From NCBI GenBank assembly GCA_947184155.2, contig CAMXCT020001819.1, positions 1 through 64,000 on the forward strand: a stretch of DNA of 64,000 bases. The letters are read 5' to 3'. Position 1 is the first letter of the stretch, and every line of letters begins with the position of its first letter. The notes below the pieces were generated by a model. It ran no database searches. It was not told where the DNA came from and saw nothing but the letters and a program-made list of their open reading frames with translations. The stretch comes from Cladocopium goreaui (Eukaryota > Sar > Dinophyceae > Suessiales > Symbiodiniaceae). The position numbers and the translations under genes are program-made. This document shows positions 11,474 through 22,005 of the stretch, piece after piece.

Positions 11474-11498
11474 TTTTTTTGTAGCAAAAAAATACCAG

Positions 11499-11643
11499 GC
11501 GCCGCGTAAACGCAGGTGGATCTGGACCATGCGCTGATGATCTTCTTCGTGTGGTTTCTGGCGAGGCAGCTGTTTCTCCGACCCAGGCGAGGATGAAGAT
11601 GGCAGGATGTTCGTTTTTTGTTTTGTTTCGATCTATCTACAAG
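11499..11643 (+). CDS. Candidate exon, function unknown
   Basis: The acceptor AAATACCAG leads to RRVNAGGSGPCADDLLRVVS and then GEAAVSPTQARMKMAG. The frame stays open to TCTACAAG followed by GTGGTG, where the donor coincides with the first bases of an F3 element. An earlier GC donor after CCGACCCAG is also possible. No family recognised. Confidence 0.36.
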
Positions 11644-11746
11644 GTGGTGCCCCCCCAGTGATGTGAACGTTAGTTTATAAACCATAATAACTATAGATAT
11701 ATCTAGCATAAACCATAGAAATTGGAGTTATAAGTTATAAACCAAC
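11637..11746. repeat. F3 hairpin element, right end decayed
   Basis: CTACAAGGTGGTGCCCCCCC, then TAGTTTATAAACC and CATAAACCATAG, ending near TTATAAACCAAC without the CCCCAC terminus. Confidence 0.75.
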
Positions 11747-11761
11747 CTTCCCATTCAGATA

Positions 11762-11867
11762 TAGCCTCTGGTAATGACCAACATAGCTATTGAAAATTGC
11801 CATTTACAGTGGATTTACCCACTAACAATGGTGATTTTCAACAGCTATGTTAATTTACCAGAGGATA
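11762..11867. repeat. F1 hairpin element
   Basis: TAGCCTCTGGTAATGACC to TTAATTTACCAGAGGATA. Each end differs from the consensus by one or two bases. Confidence 0.8.
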
Positions 11868-12065
11868 ATCCCCCCATGAAACACCCTCCAGAAGCCATAC
11901 TTTAATGAGGGATGGGTGTCTAGGGCTGGTTTTGGTCATCCCCCAACGAAGATCCTTACCTGATATTCCCATTGCCATGATATGTCCAGTACCATTGGCC
12001 AAGGGCTATTGTTGATGGTTATATCTCCAATCTCCATAAAATCTGTCTAAAATCCCTATATTCAC

Positions 12066-12122
12066 CTATATATATATATACATGCATATATATATATACA
12101 TAGATAGATAGATAGATAGAAA
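12066..12122. repeat. TA and GATA microsatellite
   Basis: CTATATATATATATACATGC followed by TAGATAGATAGATAGA. Confidence 0.9.
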
Positions 12123-12373
12123 TATATTGCCATCAAATCCCTTTGAAAATCCCTGCGTTCCCCTAAAAACACTCTAAACACATCCTATCTTGTATCATTT
12201 TTGTAGGGCCAAAGCATGGTTGAAACCTCGAAGTTTCCAGCTCTGCACTGGATTTTGGGGCCTTGGTCATCAATTTTTCTTCGCGTTCAATATATCATAT
12301 CTATGAGATTCTATAAGTGTACCCATAAAAGATCCATAAGTATATCCGATATATATCATTATATATCCTATAA

Positions 12374-12457
12374 CCCATATGCTCTATGTATGGTATACTT
12401 ACCTACATTTGGGTTCGGGCAAATGTTGGTAGATATTCCATACATGGAGCATATGAG
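12374..12457. repeat. F5 hairpin element
   Basis: CCATATGCTCTATGTATGGT pairs with CCATACATGGAGCATATG. The loop contains TACCTACATTTGGG..GGGCAAATGTTGGTA, itself self-complementary. Confidence 0.8.
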
Positions 12458-12513
12458 CAACGTTTTTTTCCAGATGATGGAATTTAGATTGAGGAAGAAC
12501 TAACATCATTCAT

Positions 12514-13110
12514 GCGTAGGCTGTTCTGCCTGGTGCGTAGGTCCTGCGTAGGCATATGGCGTAGGATAACGTAGGAGAGGCTGCGTAGGCAGTCTCGCGT
12601 AGGCGCTTGTTTAGGTGTTCTACTTTTCTGGGTGGGTACAATGATTTTGCGTGCAAACTGGATTGTATGATTCATATAGCTGGAAGAAAGGGAGATTAAA
12701 GAAACAAATGCTTTTTCAGAAGTTTTCAGAAATCCATTTTCGCTTCGGACTTTCGCGTAGGCTCCCGTAGGCCCTCGCGTAGGAAACGCGTATGCCCTCA
12801 GGTCAAATTGTGGCCCGTAGCCCATCCAAAGTTTTTCCAAGGGCAATATCTGACTATCTTCCATGACAAAGTGCTCCACGCTTGATGAGGTTTCCGCCTT
12901 CCTTTCACAAGTCATCCAAAGAATCATCATCTTCCAATTCTTCTTACTCCACTTCTGAACCAGAATCGTGACCACATCACGTCAAGTAAAGTTAAAGAGA
13001 TCGTTGCAGCAACTTTCGCGGAGGCAACCGCGTAAGCACTTCTTAAAAGGTAACCCTCGCGTAGGCAGTTTCGCATGGGAGGAGTGGTTTGCGCAGGCCC
13101 CGCGTAGGTG
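12514..13110. repeat. Clustered GCGTAGG heptamers
   Basis: At least ten GCGTAGG or CCGTAGG motifs: seven between 12514 and 12603 at spacings of 10-21 bp, three at 12752-12782, and more near 13059 and 13102. The minus-strand frame through the region (12484-12975) repeats AYA/PT from the motif and is probably not a gene. Confidence 0.7.
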
Positions 13111-13209
13111 TCCCAGTTTGTGTATTGCAGTTTAGCAAGGAAAAAAACACAACTCATATGGGTATATAATATATAATATTCAAGATTGTTGAATGGCATC
13201 TTTTTCCAG

Positions 13210-13497
13210 AGTGTGACGCTTCAGCTTTTACTGGATGAACATTCACAGTTCCGCTTCTGCAAGGAAAACGGCAGTGCTGGAAGAAGGATGAGAGGCGTAG
13301 ATGGGACATTGATGTCTATTCTGCTGTGTGATCAGCGATCCATCGCTTGTTCGAAGTACCTTGGGGGACCGACAGAACACACTTGGCAGCTTGTTTTGCT
13401 CGATGGCCTTTTGCTTTTCGAAACGATAGTCACGATGAGTCGGTTGCTTCCCCGCCAAGAATGTTCCCTCTCGTGGAAACAGGTCCCGGTATGATTT
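13210..13497 (+). CDS. Weak candidate exon
   Basis: The acceptor CATCTTTTTCCAG opens a frame SVTLQLLLDEHSQFRFCKEN that continues past RSIACSKYLGGP to TGA at 13495-13497. The minus strand is also partly open. No family match. Confidence 0.2.
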
Positions 13498-13696
13498 GAG
13501 TCAGCAGCGTCCGTTGCACATGTCTCAACGTTGCGGGTACCAGCCCGAGAGACAGCGGCATTGCTGCTGCAGCTTGCTGGTCATCAGTGTCATCTTACAT
13601 CGCATCTCTGAATTCGTTTGAGATCAGGGGTGGTGACCTATGTCCCATATCAAAATTACCCAACCACTGGGGAAAAAAAAACTTCAATGGTTAATG

Positions 13697-13808
13697 TTGA
13701 CTAAATTATAACGACGTCACTGCGACCTCACTGGAATGATGGTTAGAAAGGGGAAAATCCCAATATAGCCTTATTTCAGGCAAGTGAATTATTACAATTT
13801 ACCAGATT
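13697..13808. repeat. F4 hairpin element
   Basis: TTGACTAAATTATAACGACG to TTACAATTTACCAG; the core reads CACTGCGACCTCACTGGAAT. Confidence 0.75.
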
Positions 13809-14835
13809 TATGATAGACAATGATGGTGACTGATAATCGATGATCTGGGCAGTGAAACGCCCTCACTCGCTTGTGCCCAGCCAGCAATTGATCCACCATT
13901 AGTTTTACACTGTTTCACATATAGCACTGATCCCCAGCCAGTAAAATTGATTCACCTGATGAGTAAAGATCATCTGTAATTCACTAAGCGCAAGTTTCTC
14001 GTTAATTGTGAATTATGTTTTCTCAGCCTAATGATAATTATGTCTAATCCTATTCCCCCCCCAAAAAAAAACAATAGCAAGCACCTCAGTTGTTCAACCC
14101 TCTGTCCCTTCTGTTTGGAACTGATCCAGAAATGGGTATGGGTCAAAATCCCACCTATTGCCATAGGGCTGCGGGAGTAAACTGAATAAACATCAATCCC
14201 AGCTATTCTAGGCAACCATTCTGATCCCGAAATGGCGGTTTACCTTGCCTTCGGAGTTAGGTCGTAAGTACCTTGCAGCGCGGCAGCTTGTGGTGCCAAG
14301 CCATCAAAACCATGGTGATTGAAGCACCAAAAATAGCCAAAGATTCTTATTTCATCCACAAAATCTTGGATAGAAAAAGGAAAAGTCGGGGTTGAACGGT
14401 TAAACCCATATTTTTTTTGCTGAAATGATGAGATATGATGGTTTTAGGGTGTGTTTATCCAAAAATTGGGATGTAACATCAGACATGGAAATCCATAACT
14501 GTGTGCCCATCAAAAACTCCAGGAAAGTGGAAATGGGTCGTCGTCAATTTTTTTTTCGGATTGAACCCCCAAGGTCAAGGTGGTTGGAAAAACAATGGGA
14601 TTGTGGGTGGTACAGCCATCTAATTAGTATGAAATCTTTTTCACGTGGCCTTTGAACATAGTGTGTTTTAACAGGTGCTGTATCCACTATCCGGTGTTTA
14701 GGGAGCTGAGGGGAGAGGGGCATTTGTTGTCCCAGTGGAGACTGTGCAAGCCAGGAGCTGTAAATAGATTGTCCTCATCCACAGGATACTTCATCAGAAA
14801 TCCCATTAAATCTCCTTAATTTCCATGAAATCCTG
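13809..14835. other. No firm gene
   Basis: Unique, moderately AT-rich. A plus-strand frame at 14425-14655 (76 codons) lacks splice context. GTACCTTGCAGCGCGGCAGC near 14271 could be an acceptor but gives no convincing peptide. Confidence 0.4.
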
Positions 14836-14958
14836 CAATGTCAGGCCCCCACTTATAAGTTGCTTTATGAACCCCATTAACTATTATATAAGCAGCATAA
14901 ACCATAGTTATTGTATTCATAAAAACCAACTTAGCTATCTAAGGTGCCCCACTTTGTA
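14836..14958. repeat. F3 hairpin element
   Basis: TGCAATGTCAGGCCCCCACT to GGTGCCCCACTTTGTA. Confidence 0.8.
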
Positions 14959-15063
14959 TTAATATTCATCAAATTCAGAGGTTAACACCTGGTCACAAGT
15001 CTTTCACTCGCTTCACAAGATGCGGCCGCTGCCCGCGTGAAAAAAATGTGTTTTAACCCGCAG

Positions 15064-15127
15064 CCACGACAAGTCGAAAGAGGCACCAGTCATCCTCCGA
15101 TTTCGGGCTTTCGGGCTTCCGACTGTG
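15064..15127 (+). CDS. Candidate exon, function unknown
   Basis: The acceptor GTGTTTTAACCCGCAG opens HDKSKEAPVILRFRAFGLPT, with a GTGATT donor. The basic start and beta-like VILRFRAFG look protein-like; unassigned. Confidence 0.33.
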
Positions 15128-15398
15128 GTGATTTTGAGCCAGACTCCAGGATGGACATGATGTACATTGATCTACCATCAATACTTGGGATTTAGCCAGT
15201 GAGTAGTGGAAATGGCTGTGTCTGAAAGCGGCTATATACCCTCCAAATGTATTTTTTTGTTGGCCAAATGATGACCCATCAGTGGATCTAGGTCCATTTT
15301 CAGACAGACCCGTAGTGAGGTACTGTGAAGGGCATAGATGGGATGGGGTTGAGTGAAGCATCAAGCCCCATCTCAAGAACATGCCTCTCAGGCTATTT

Positions 15399-15527
15399 CT
15401 ACAAAGTGCCCCCCCCCAGTTATAAGTTGGTTTATAAACCCCATTAACTATAAAGTTATAAGTATAACAAACCATAGTTATTGAACATATAAACCAACTT
15501 AGCTATCTAAGGTGCCCCACTTTGTAG
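15399..15527. repeat. F3 hairpin element
   Basis: TTCTACAAAGTGCCCCCCCC to TTTGTAGATATTTCTACAA. This copy shows an extended inverted flank: the TTTCTACAA word lies at both ends. Confidence 0.85.
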
Positions 15528-15533
15528 ATATTT

Positions 15534-15620
15534 CTACAAGAATCCCATCCCCGATTCATCGAATTTTCCGCCATACTGGTCTTGGATGATCTGATCGAAG
15601 CTTCGGGCTTCAGATAACCA
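15534..15620 (-). CDS. Candidate minus-strand terminal exon
   Basis: On the minus strand the acceptor TTACCATTGGCAG precedes WLSEARSFDQIIQDQYGGKF and then DESGMGFL before a TAG that lies in the edge of the adjacent F3 element. Good codon pattern; function unknown. Confidence 0.3.
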   Translation of the reverse strand, partial: WLSEARSFDQIIQDQYGGKFDESGMGFL

Positions 15621-15765
15621 CTGCCAATGGTAAACCTTGGATAGTGGGAAAGTGTGTAAACGGCCAGCTTTGGCCATACGGGTCATACGTGAGGGAATCT
15701 ATGGGACTATCTATGGGAATATCATTGATCATGCCCAGAACTTATTGTTTTGCATCCTTTTGCAG

Positions 15766-15859
15766 GGCATCTAAGATGAGCAATGAATACAATGCACGAC
15801 TTCCTTTCTTGCAGAGTTTGAGCTGGAAGGGTCAGCTTATGTCAACCTTCTGGGATTAA
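15766..15859 (+). CDS. Candidate terminal exon
   Basis: The acceptor CATCCTTTTGCAG opens ASKMSNEYNARLPFLQSLSW, followed by KGQLMSTFWD and TAA. A second acceptor CTTGCAG lies inside. Unassigned. Confidence 0.3.
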
Positions 15860-17025
15860 ATGTGGAAGTCTAGGGGGCACTTCAGTAATCAAACATGGAA
15901 CAACAATCCACCGGAATCTTTTGTGGAAGCCCGCAGCCTGTTGGGTGCTGACTGATGTGCACTTTTCGGCCCACCGGCCTTTTGGGCTACACCTGGGAGT
16001 TGCATGTTCTGGAACAAAAATGCAATGACTAGTTAGCTGAAAATGATTCAAAGGCCGAACCCAACTATTCAACTATTCTTGGATGTTGGTCGCTTTTCAT
16101 TTGCCCAAACTCATGGATCTAGCATCGTTTGGATGCGCTGAAACAGTGAATCGCCGGAACGATATTCCCAGCGTACCCCAGGCTCTGTTGTGACAACCAC
16201 GACAGCGCTGTATCCCTGCCGTAACCCTGCTGTCCCTCCTTCGCTGTGGCGGGTATGGCTCAAACATGGAGATATGTGTGGCTGATTTCAAAAGTACTGA
16301 GCCATGACAACTATCATCTCCGGTTTTTCGGTTTTCGCGGGCTTTGGGTAGGTCCATCCTGCCCTCCCGAGAGATTGAAGTTTATAATTATAAATGCCGG
16401 AATTTTCTTTGGTCATACGATTATGTCAGAGCACTGATCGATTGGCTGACACCCGTGGACCGTGGGGGTGTGTCCAAACATATCCACTGGTCATCGTTTT
16501 CCGTATGAAACATGGCCATTTGGTGGGTATACCGCGGTATACCCCATTTTTCAGACACACCCACGTTCGCGTCCCTGTGTTGAGTGTAGCGCGACGTGTG
16601 ATTTGACAACCAGATCCTGCGAACACGTTTCACGCTACACCTGACTGCGTCTTCCAGATCTCGCGCGTGGTATCTCGCCGCTTGAGTTTGGTAGGCCTAG
16701 ACTCGACCCCCCAGCCAGACCAGAGGAGATAAATGGGCTTGGACAAGAACTGGTGGAGTGTCGATGGCTGCGATGTACCTGGGAAGGATTCAGCATCCAA
16801 AAGCAACATGCTTTCTGGGCGATCTTTCGTTTTAATATCATGTTATATCCAACAATTTATGGCTGGCAAGTGGTCATTGAATCAAACCCAGGAATTGAAT
16901 CGTTGCGGTGATTCAGGAACTAAATACCCTGGTTCATGCAAACTGATGTACTGCAAGTGAAAAGCCGCAATCTGTAGTGGTTGTGTTACCCAGCCAGGAA
17001 CATACCAGTTCAAGGATGCACGGGG
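15860..17025. other. No firm gene; contains a 20-bp palindrome
   Basis: Both strands carry open frames of 60-86 codons between 16097 and 16650 with no family match. The TGGTCATCGTTTTCC..GAAACAT..GCCATTTGGT block at 16489-16523 recurs at 61029-61075, so part of this region is a low-copy repeat. Confidence 0.5.
16525..16544. repeat. Perfect 20-bp palindrome
   Basis: GGGTATACCGCGGTATACCC is fully self-complementary around CCGCGG. Confidence 0.95.
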
Positions 17026-17170
17026 TGTATAATGTGGTGCCCCCCAATGACGTTTGTTGGTTGATAACCGCCATTAGCTAGGATCTACCATAAACATCAT
17101 AAACCCAATTGCAACAGATATTGGAGTTCTGTTTACCAACTTAGCTAAGGGTTTAGGACATCACCTTGTA
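17026..17170. repeat. F3 hairpin element, diverged
   Basis: GTATAATGTGGTGCCCCCCA to GACATCACCTTGTATAT. The arms retain GTTGGTTGATAACC and TTACCAACTTAGC. Confidence 0.75.
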
Positions 17171-17367
17171 TATATTCCAAACCACCAAACAAAAGCCACT
17201 GTAGTGAATCATTGAATGTAGACGCAAAACGAGAACTGGATGTGGTGATAAAGAATTTTGTAATGAAATGAATCATAATGAATCGCCCGGCAATGGAAGC
17301 CACAGGGATATCATGGATCTATATATAGCAAACAGCCAGTTCCATTGGAAACTGTCAATTTCTAAGC

Positions 17368-17490
17368 ATGTGGGGCGCCCCAGCGATGTTTGTTGGTTTA
17401 GAACCCCCTTATTCTTGCTACAGTTATTTGCGCATCGTAAAGCATAGTGAAAAGTTTTCGCTATGTTCAACAACCATAGTTGCACATGTT
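17368..17490. repeat. F3 hairpin element, decayed
   Basis: CATGTGGGGCGCCCCAGCG, GTTGGTTTAGAACCCCC and CATCGTAAAGCATAGTG remain recognisable. The right terminus is lost. Confidence 0.6.
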
Positions 17491-17498
17491 TTTTGTAT

Positions 17499-17590
17499 CC
17501 CATATGCTCCATGTATGGCATATTTTCTAACATTTACCCCCAAAAATGGCCCAGTTATGTAGGTAAATATACCTTCACCATGGAGCACTA
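17499..17590. repeat. F5 hairpin element
   Basis: CCCATATGCTCCATGTATGG to TTCACCATGGAGCAC, with ACATTTACCCCCAAAAATGG in the loop. Confidence 0.75.
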
Positions 17591-17670
17591 ATGGGTATGT
17601 TTACCAACCGGGTAACCCAGCTATGTTTCCCTCGCCGTTGACCTTGACAACGCAGTCTGATACGCTGCAG

Positions 17671-17751
17671 GGCATTGTGAAGCTTGGGGACTTTGGCATC
17701 GCCCGCTTGCTGGACAGCACCACGGACGGTGCACAGACCACCATCGGGACG
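17671..17751 (+). CDS. NEK-like protein kinase, exon with DFG motif
   Basis: The acceptor GATACGCTGCAG opens GIVKLGDFGIARLLDSTTDG and then AQTTIGT. This is the magnesium-binding DFG motif, its preceding beta strand and the activation loop of a Ser/Thr kinase, running up to the conserved GT that normally precedes PYY.SPE. The wording KLGDFGIAR, a short loop and TTIGT is typical of NEK (NIMA-related) kinases. The exon is 27 codons in phase 0. The 3' boundary is unclear because a GT donor is absent directly after ACG (a GA or other donor is possible). The HRD exon upstream and the PYY.SPE exon downstream were not found. The assignment to the kinase fold is firm, to NEK probable. Confidence 0.78.
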
Positions 17752-17874
17752 GGCGGATTGGGATTGGGCGGTTGAGCGGTTGGGCGCTTCAGTTGTTTGG
17801 CCATTGGGTTGTTGATTTTATGTTTAAAAAAATACTTCACTTCGAATGATCCCCACCATGGCATTTACATTTTC

Positions 17875-18788
17875 TTACTGGCAAATCTTCTGGCATTCTA
17901 TCTGACATATCTTCTGGCATTCTATCTGGCATTCTATCTGGCATTCTATCTGGCATATCTTCTGGCATATGTTCTGGCATATCTTCTGGCATATCTTCTG
18001 GCATTCTATCTGGCAAATCTTCTGTCATTCTATCTGGCATTCTATCTGGCATATCTTCTGGCATTCTATCTGACATATCTTCTGGCATTCTATCTGACAT
18101 ATCTTCTGGCATTCTATCTGGCATTCTATCTGGCACATCTTCTGGCAAATGTTCTGGCATATCTTCTGGCATTCTATCTGGCAAATCTTCTGGCATTCTA
18201 TCTGACATATCTTCTGTCATTCTATCTGGCATTCTATCTGGCATATCTTCTGGCATATGTTTTGGCATATGTTCTGGCATATCTTCTGGCATATCTTCTG
18301 GCATTCTATCTTGCATTTCTTCTGGCATTCTATCTGGCATATCTTCTGGCATTCTATCTGACATATCTTCTGGCATTCTATCTGGCATATCTTCTGGCAT
18401 TCTATCTGGCCGTTGAGGTCCGGCAGTGCCCACTGCGATCTGGAAGTCGCGGTTGAGGTCCGGCAGTGCCCACTGCGATCTGGAAGTCGCGGTTTTAGGT
18501 CCGGCAGTGCCCACTGCGATATGGAAGTCGCGCTTAAGGTCCGGCAGTGCCCAGTGGGATCTGGAGCTCGCGGTGGAGGCCCGGCAGTGCCCACTGGGAT
18601 CTGGAGCTCGCGGTGGAGGTCCGGCAGTGCCCACTGGGATCTGGCGCTCGCAGTGGAGGTCCGGCTGTGCCCACTGGGATCTGGACTGCGAGGAGGAGGA
18701 AGAGGACGAGGAGGAGGAGGAGGATGCGGAGGAGGAGGAGGAGAACAGCTCTGATAAAATCTAACAACCCTCACCTGGCAGGTGGGGA
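17875..18788 (+). repeat. Composite satellite element, copy B (complete)
   Basis: The left terminus TCTTACTGGCAAATCTTCTG is followed by about 44 units of the 12-bp array, then six or seven 40-bp units GAGGTCCGGCAG-TGCCCACTG, a GAGGAG tract and the cap ending CACCTGGCAGGTGGGGAA. The array gives open frames on both strands: plus-strand 4-residue repeats YLLA/FYLA (17797-18456) and minus-strand MPED/MPDR (17837-18634). Because 12 is divisible by 3, such frames arise without selection. Confidence 0.92.
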
Positions 18789-19284
18789 ACTAAAAAACTA
18801 CATTGGGTATAATTGCTGTACTAATGTAACTAAATATAATATATATATATATGTTTTTATATTAACTCACATGTCCGAAGGGGGTAATATATATCAATAT
18901 GAAAAAATGTATTGTTGATGATTGATGGATCCAAAAACTATAGTCTTCATGCGCTGATCAGATGTTTAGGGATGATGGTCCAATGGGACTTGTGGGAAAC
19001 ATTTACTCGATGGACAGATTGCCAAGGCTTGGTGAATGTCTGTTGTTGGTGATCTTGAACATCACTATACCAGGTATTTCTCGCACATGAAATCTTCCTT
19101 TTAGTTGGGTGATGGTTAAATTTCAAACAATTAAGACATTTACCAACCCCTGCTTGTTCATGGATAACCATGGTCTACAACATGCAAATTGGTGCCCCTG
19201 GTTCTAAGATGTTAAAAAACAATTTACAAACCATAGTCCATAGATGTCCATAGTAAATACGAATATATTGGAATATATTGGAAT
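18789..19284. other. No recognised feature
   Basis: Unique AT-rich sequence. A minus-strand frame at 18947-19171 has no support. Confidence 0.4.
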
Positions 19285-19402
19285 TACCCTCTGGTAGACG
19301 TTTACATAACGAACTGGAAAGATCCACCATTTTCTAGCTGGGTAAATCCACGAACTAAATGGCCATTTTCAAGTTCGCAAACTGTTAAACTACCAGAGGG
19401 TA
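19285..19402. repeat. F1 hairpin element
   Basis: TACCCTCTGGTAGACGTTTA to GTTAAACTACCAGAGGGTA. The variant interior GTTCGCAAACTG is shared with the copy at 31586. Confidence 0.85.
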
Positions 19403-20488
19403 TATATGTCCCAACTCCCTGCGATTCCGTTCGGCACCTTCTCGGTAACTCCCAAAAGAATTCCTGGCAACATGACCTTGAGACCGTGCCAGGTCAAAGG
19501 GTGACATAAACAAAATCAGAGGCTGAAAAGTATTTTTCTGCTTGTTTGGTCGCAACTACAGTGGGTTGTTTTATCAGGTCTAGAGGGGAACAAACGGTTT
19601 AGCTTGCGATGTTTCTTTGACCTCCAGATAGCGTCATCATCGCCTTCGCTGCCAAAGAAGAGCGCCACCGTGGTTAGGCAAAGGTATGACTTCAGTAATT
19701 CCCCAAACCTAGATAACAAGGTGAGGTAAAAAGGTCACACATGCGAATTAATGACGAGGTGACGAGGTGCGACTTTTTCTAAATTGGCCAGATCTATACA
19801 TCTGTATGTCATTATGTTTGTCTATTTAATTATCTAACTATCTATATTATATATATATATATACATGTATTTATCTATTTATCTATCTATCTATCCATCG
19901 ATCCATATTAGACAATATTAGACAAATATGTAAACAGGCACAATTATATTGTTGTATCACTTTGTCTTTGTATTTGTTGTTCCGTTGAATGCTTCTATGC
20001 CTACGGAATCCAGTACATATGTATGTATTCATATTACTTGTACGTGATATGACCTGTATATAAAGAATATGTATATATGTATATATATATATACATAATA
20101 TATAATATATATATAATATATCACATTTAATATATATATTTAATATATATAATATATATATAATATATAATATATATATATGTATATAATATAACATATA
20201 GTATTTATAATATAATATAATATATATATATATATGTAATATAATATTTTTATATATACATATTATGATTATATATATATACTTACTGTAGATAGTATAT
20301 TCCTGTACAGTGTGTACTCATACATTCCTTGAACACATTGAAATTTATGCCAAAATGCACGGTCCAATTTGAAACCCCAGGCCCGTGTTTTAGCAGCTTT
20401 CAGTTGCCAAATTCACTGCCTGTCGAGGGAGACAATCACCAATTTCTCTGTTGTTGTTTATCGTATTCGCTTGACTATGTAATACCAG
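19403..20488. other. AT-rich intergenic or intronic stretch
   Basis: A possible minus-strand micro-exon at 19626-19653 (acceptor CTTTGGCAG, peptide EGDDDAIWR, donor GTCAAAG) is too short to list separately. Bases 19830-20290 are TA-rich with ATCTATCTATC repeats. Confidence 0.45.
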
Positions 20489-20812
20489 TCATAAGTGGTT
20501 CAAGCAGCAATTTGTTCGGTTTGCCAACCTGTTCCTAGGTAGATAAGCATGATGGGTCGCCGCAATCTCCACAAGGTGGCCCAATTCACTATGTTGGTAA
20601 ACATAACTCAAATAGGTTTGGGGTTCATGTAGTACATGGTAGATTAATCTTGAACTAGTTGTAATGGACATGTTCAACCAACGAATTTTTGCATCCACTG
20701 GGGGAAACCATATTGTTCCGCCGACATAAGATCTGCAATCTTCGAGAGGACACCACACTACCTCTCGCCTGAGATTGTCAACAATGAGGCGAGTTCTGGT
20801 GTGATAGGGCAA
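20489..20812 (-). CDS. Candidate minus-strand exon or small gene
   Basis: A 107-codon minus-strand frame includes RTRLIVDNLRREVVWCPLED, then CRSYVGGTIWFPPVDAKIRW, and ends with TGTNCCLNHL-like residues (ANRTNCCLNHL). Composition and codon pattern look coding. No family recognised, and no dedicated start context can be judged. Confidence 0.33.
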   Translation of the reverse strand: MPYHTRTRLIVDNLRREVVWCPLEDCRSYVGGTIWFPPVDAKIRWLNMSITTSSRLIYHVLHEPQTYLSYVYQHSELGHLVEIAATHHAYLPRNRLANRTNCCLNHL

Positions 20813-21039
20813 GCGCTGAGATGAGATTTTTTCAGGAATAAATTGAATGGTAACTATAAACTATGGACACATCATATATATCCACCATAAGCTCCAGGTA
20901 CGTAATTCAACAACAACTTACAATCTGGGGCTCCAGGACGGGTAAATTGTTGTAGATAAGGTGGGTTTATAAACCAACAAGCAGAACTGGTGGGGCCACA
21001 CTCTATTATACTCTATTCATTTGCTTGTGATTATCATAA

Positions 21040-21144
21040 CTGGTTGTTGGCGTGGCACATTGTTTATTTTCCATAATATACGGGATAATCCTTCCCAACT
21101 GACGAACTCATATTTTTCAGAGGGGTAGGTCAACCACCAACCAG
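21040..21144. repeat. F2 hairpin element
   Basis: CTGGTTGTTGGCGTGGCAC to TCAACCACCAACCAG. Contains AACTGACGAACTCATATTTT then TCAGAGG. Confidence 0.8.
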
Positions 21145-21237
21145 ACAGTTACTTTTCATATCCCCATTTGTGTTGCTTTAATCCCATTCATATCCCCATT
21201 AAATGCCCATATTAGCATATTACCATATTACCACGGT

Positions 21238-21348
21238 TACCTTCTGGTAAACATACAAAAAACTATGGAAAATCACCACCATTTTCAATGGGTAAATCCA
21301 CCAACTAAATGGCCATTTTCAATAGCTATGTTAAATTACCAGAGGGTA
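21238..21348. repeat. F1 hairpin element
   Basis: TACCTTCTGGTAAACATAC to TTAAATTACCAGAGGGTA. Confidence 0.85.
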
Positions 21349-21659
21349 TGACTGGTATTACATATTCAAGCGAATACGATAAACAACAACAGAGAAATTG
21401 GTCATTTAATCCCATTCATATCCCCATTAAATGCCATTAAACACCATATTAAAAGCATAACTACTATATTACCATACTCATATCCCCATGAATACCATAC
21501 TAAATACCATATTACCATATTAAATACCATATTAATATAGTAATATAGTGGTAGTAGTAGAGTGATATCCCCATTAAATATACCTATTAATACCAGATAT
21601 TACATTATATTACTAGTCCAAGTTCCCTCCTCATCCGTTTTTTTTTGCTTTTCCCTTAG

Positions 21660-21715
21660 CGAAGTTCGGGAGCCTACAGGCCTACGGCACCCGGAGCGAT
21701 CTATGGAGTCTGGGC
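21660..21715 (+). CDS. NEK-like protein kinase, exon with DLWSLG motif
   Basis: A strong acceptor TTTTGCTTTTCCCTTAG and a GTCCGG donor enclose KFGSLQAYGTRSDLWSLG. SDLWSLG is the kinase subdomain IX signature, whose invariant Asp stabilises the catalytic loop; the preceding YGTRS fits the NEK pattern Y..KSD.W.LG. The exon enters in phase 1 and leaves in phase 0. Read past the donor, the frame soon degenerates and stops, which supports the splice call. Two other frames are open through the same bases but give no family signature. Confidence 0.72.
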
Positions 21716-21896
21716 GTCCGGAGACTCTGCGGAAAGCGGGCAACCGGGCAACGGCGAGCTTTGTGAGGTACCATGAATAAAACATATTGGTTCAGTAATA
21801 GATGTTTCATATAGTTTAATATGGTTTAATAGATGTTTGAAAGATGTCAAGAATAGATGTTTAATATATGGTTCAATATCATGTTTAATAGATGTT

Positions 21897-22005
21897 TACC
21901 CTCTAGTAAATTCACTTGTTGACCCTGAACGTCACCAATTCTTAGTGGAAACTAATCTTCCAAGCCCGATGAATGGCAGGGTCTATGTTAATTTACCAGA
22001 GGGTA
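21897..22005. repeat. F1-type element with foreign interior
   Basis: F1 ends TACCCTCTAGTAAATTC and TTAATTTACCAGAGGGTA enclose an interior (CTTGTTGACCCTGAACGTCA onward) unlike the other copies. Confidence 0.75.

Noticed and set aside
12484..12975. 163-codon minus-strand ORF
   Set aside because: Overlaps the GCGTAGG cluster; parts of the protein are repeats of that motif and no family or splice signal was seen.
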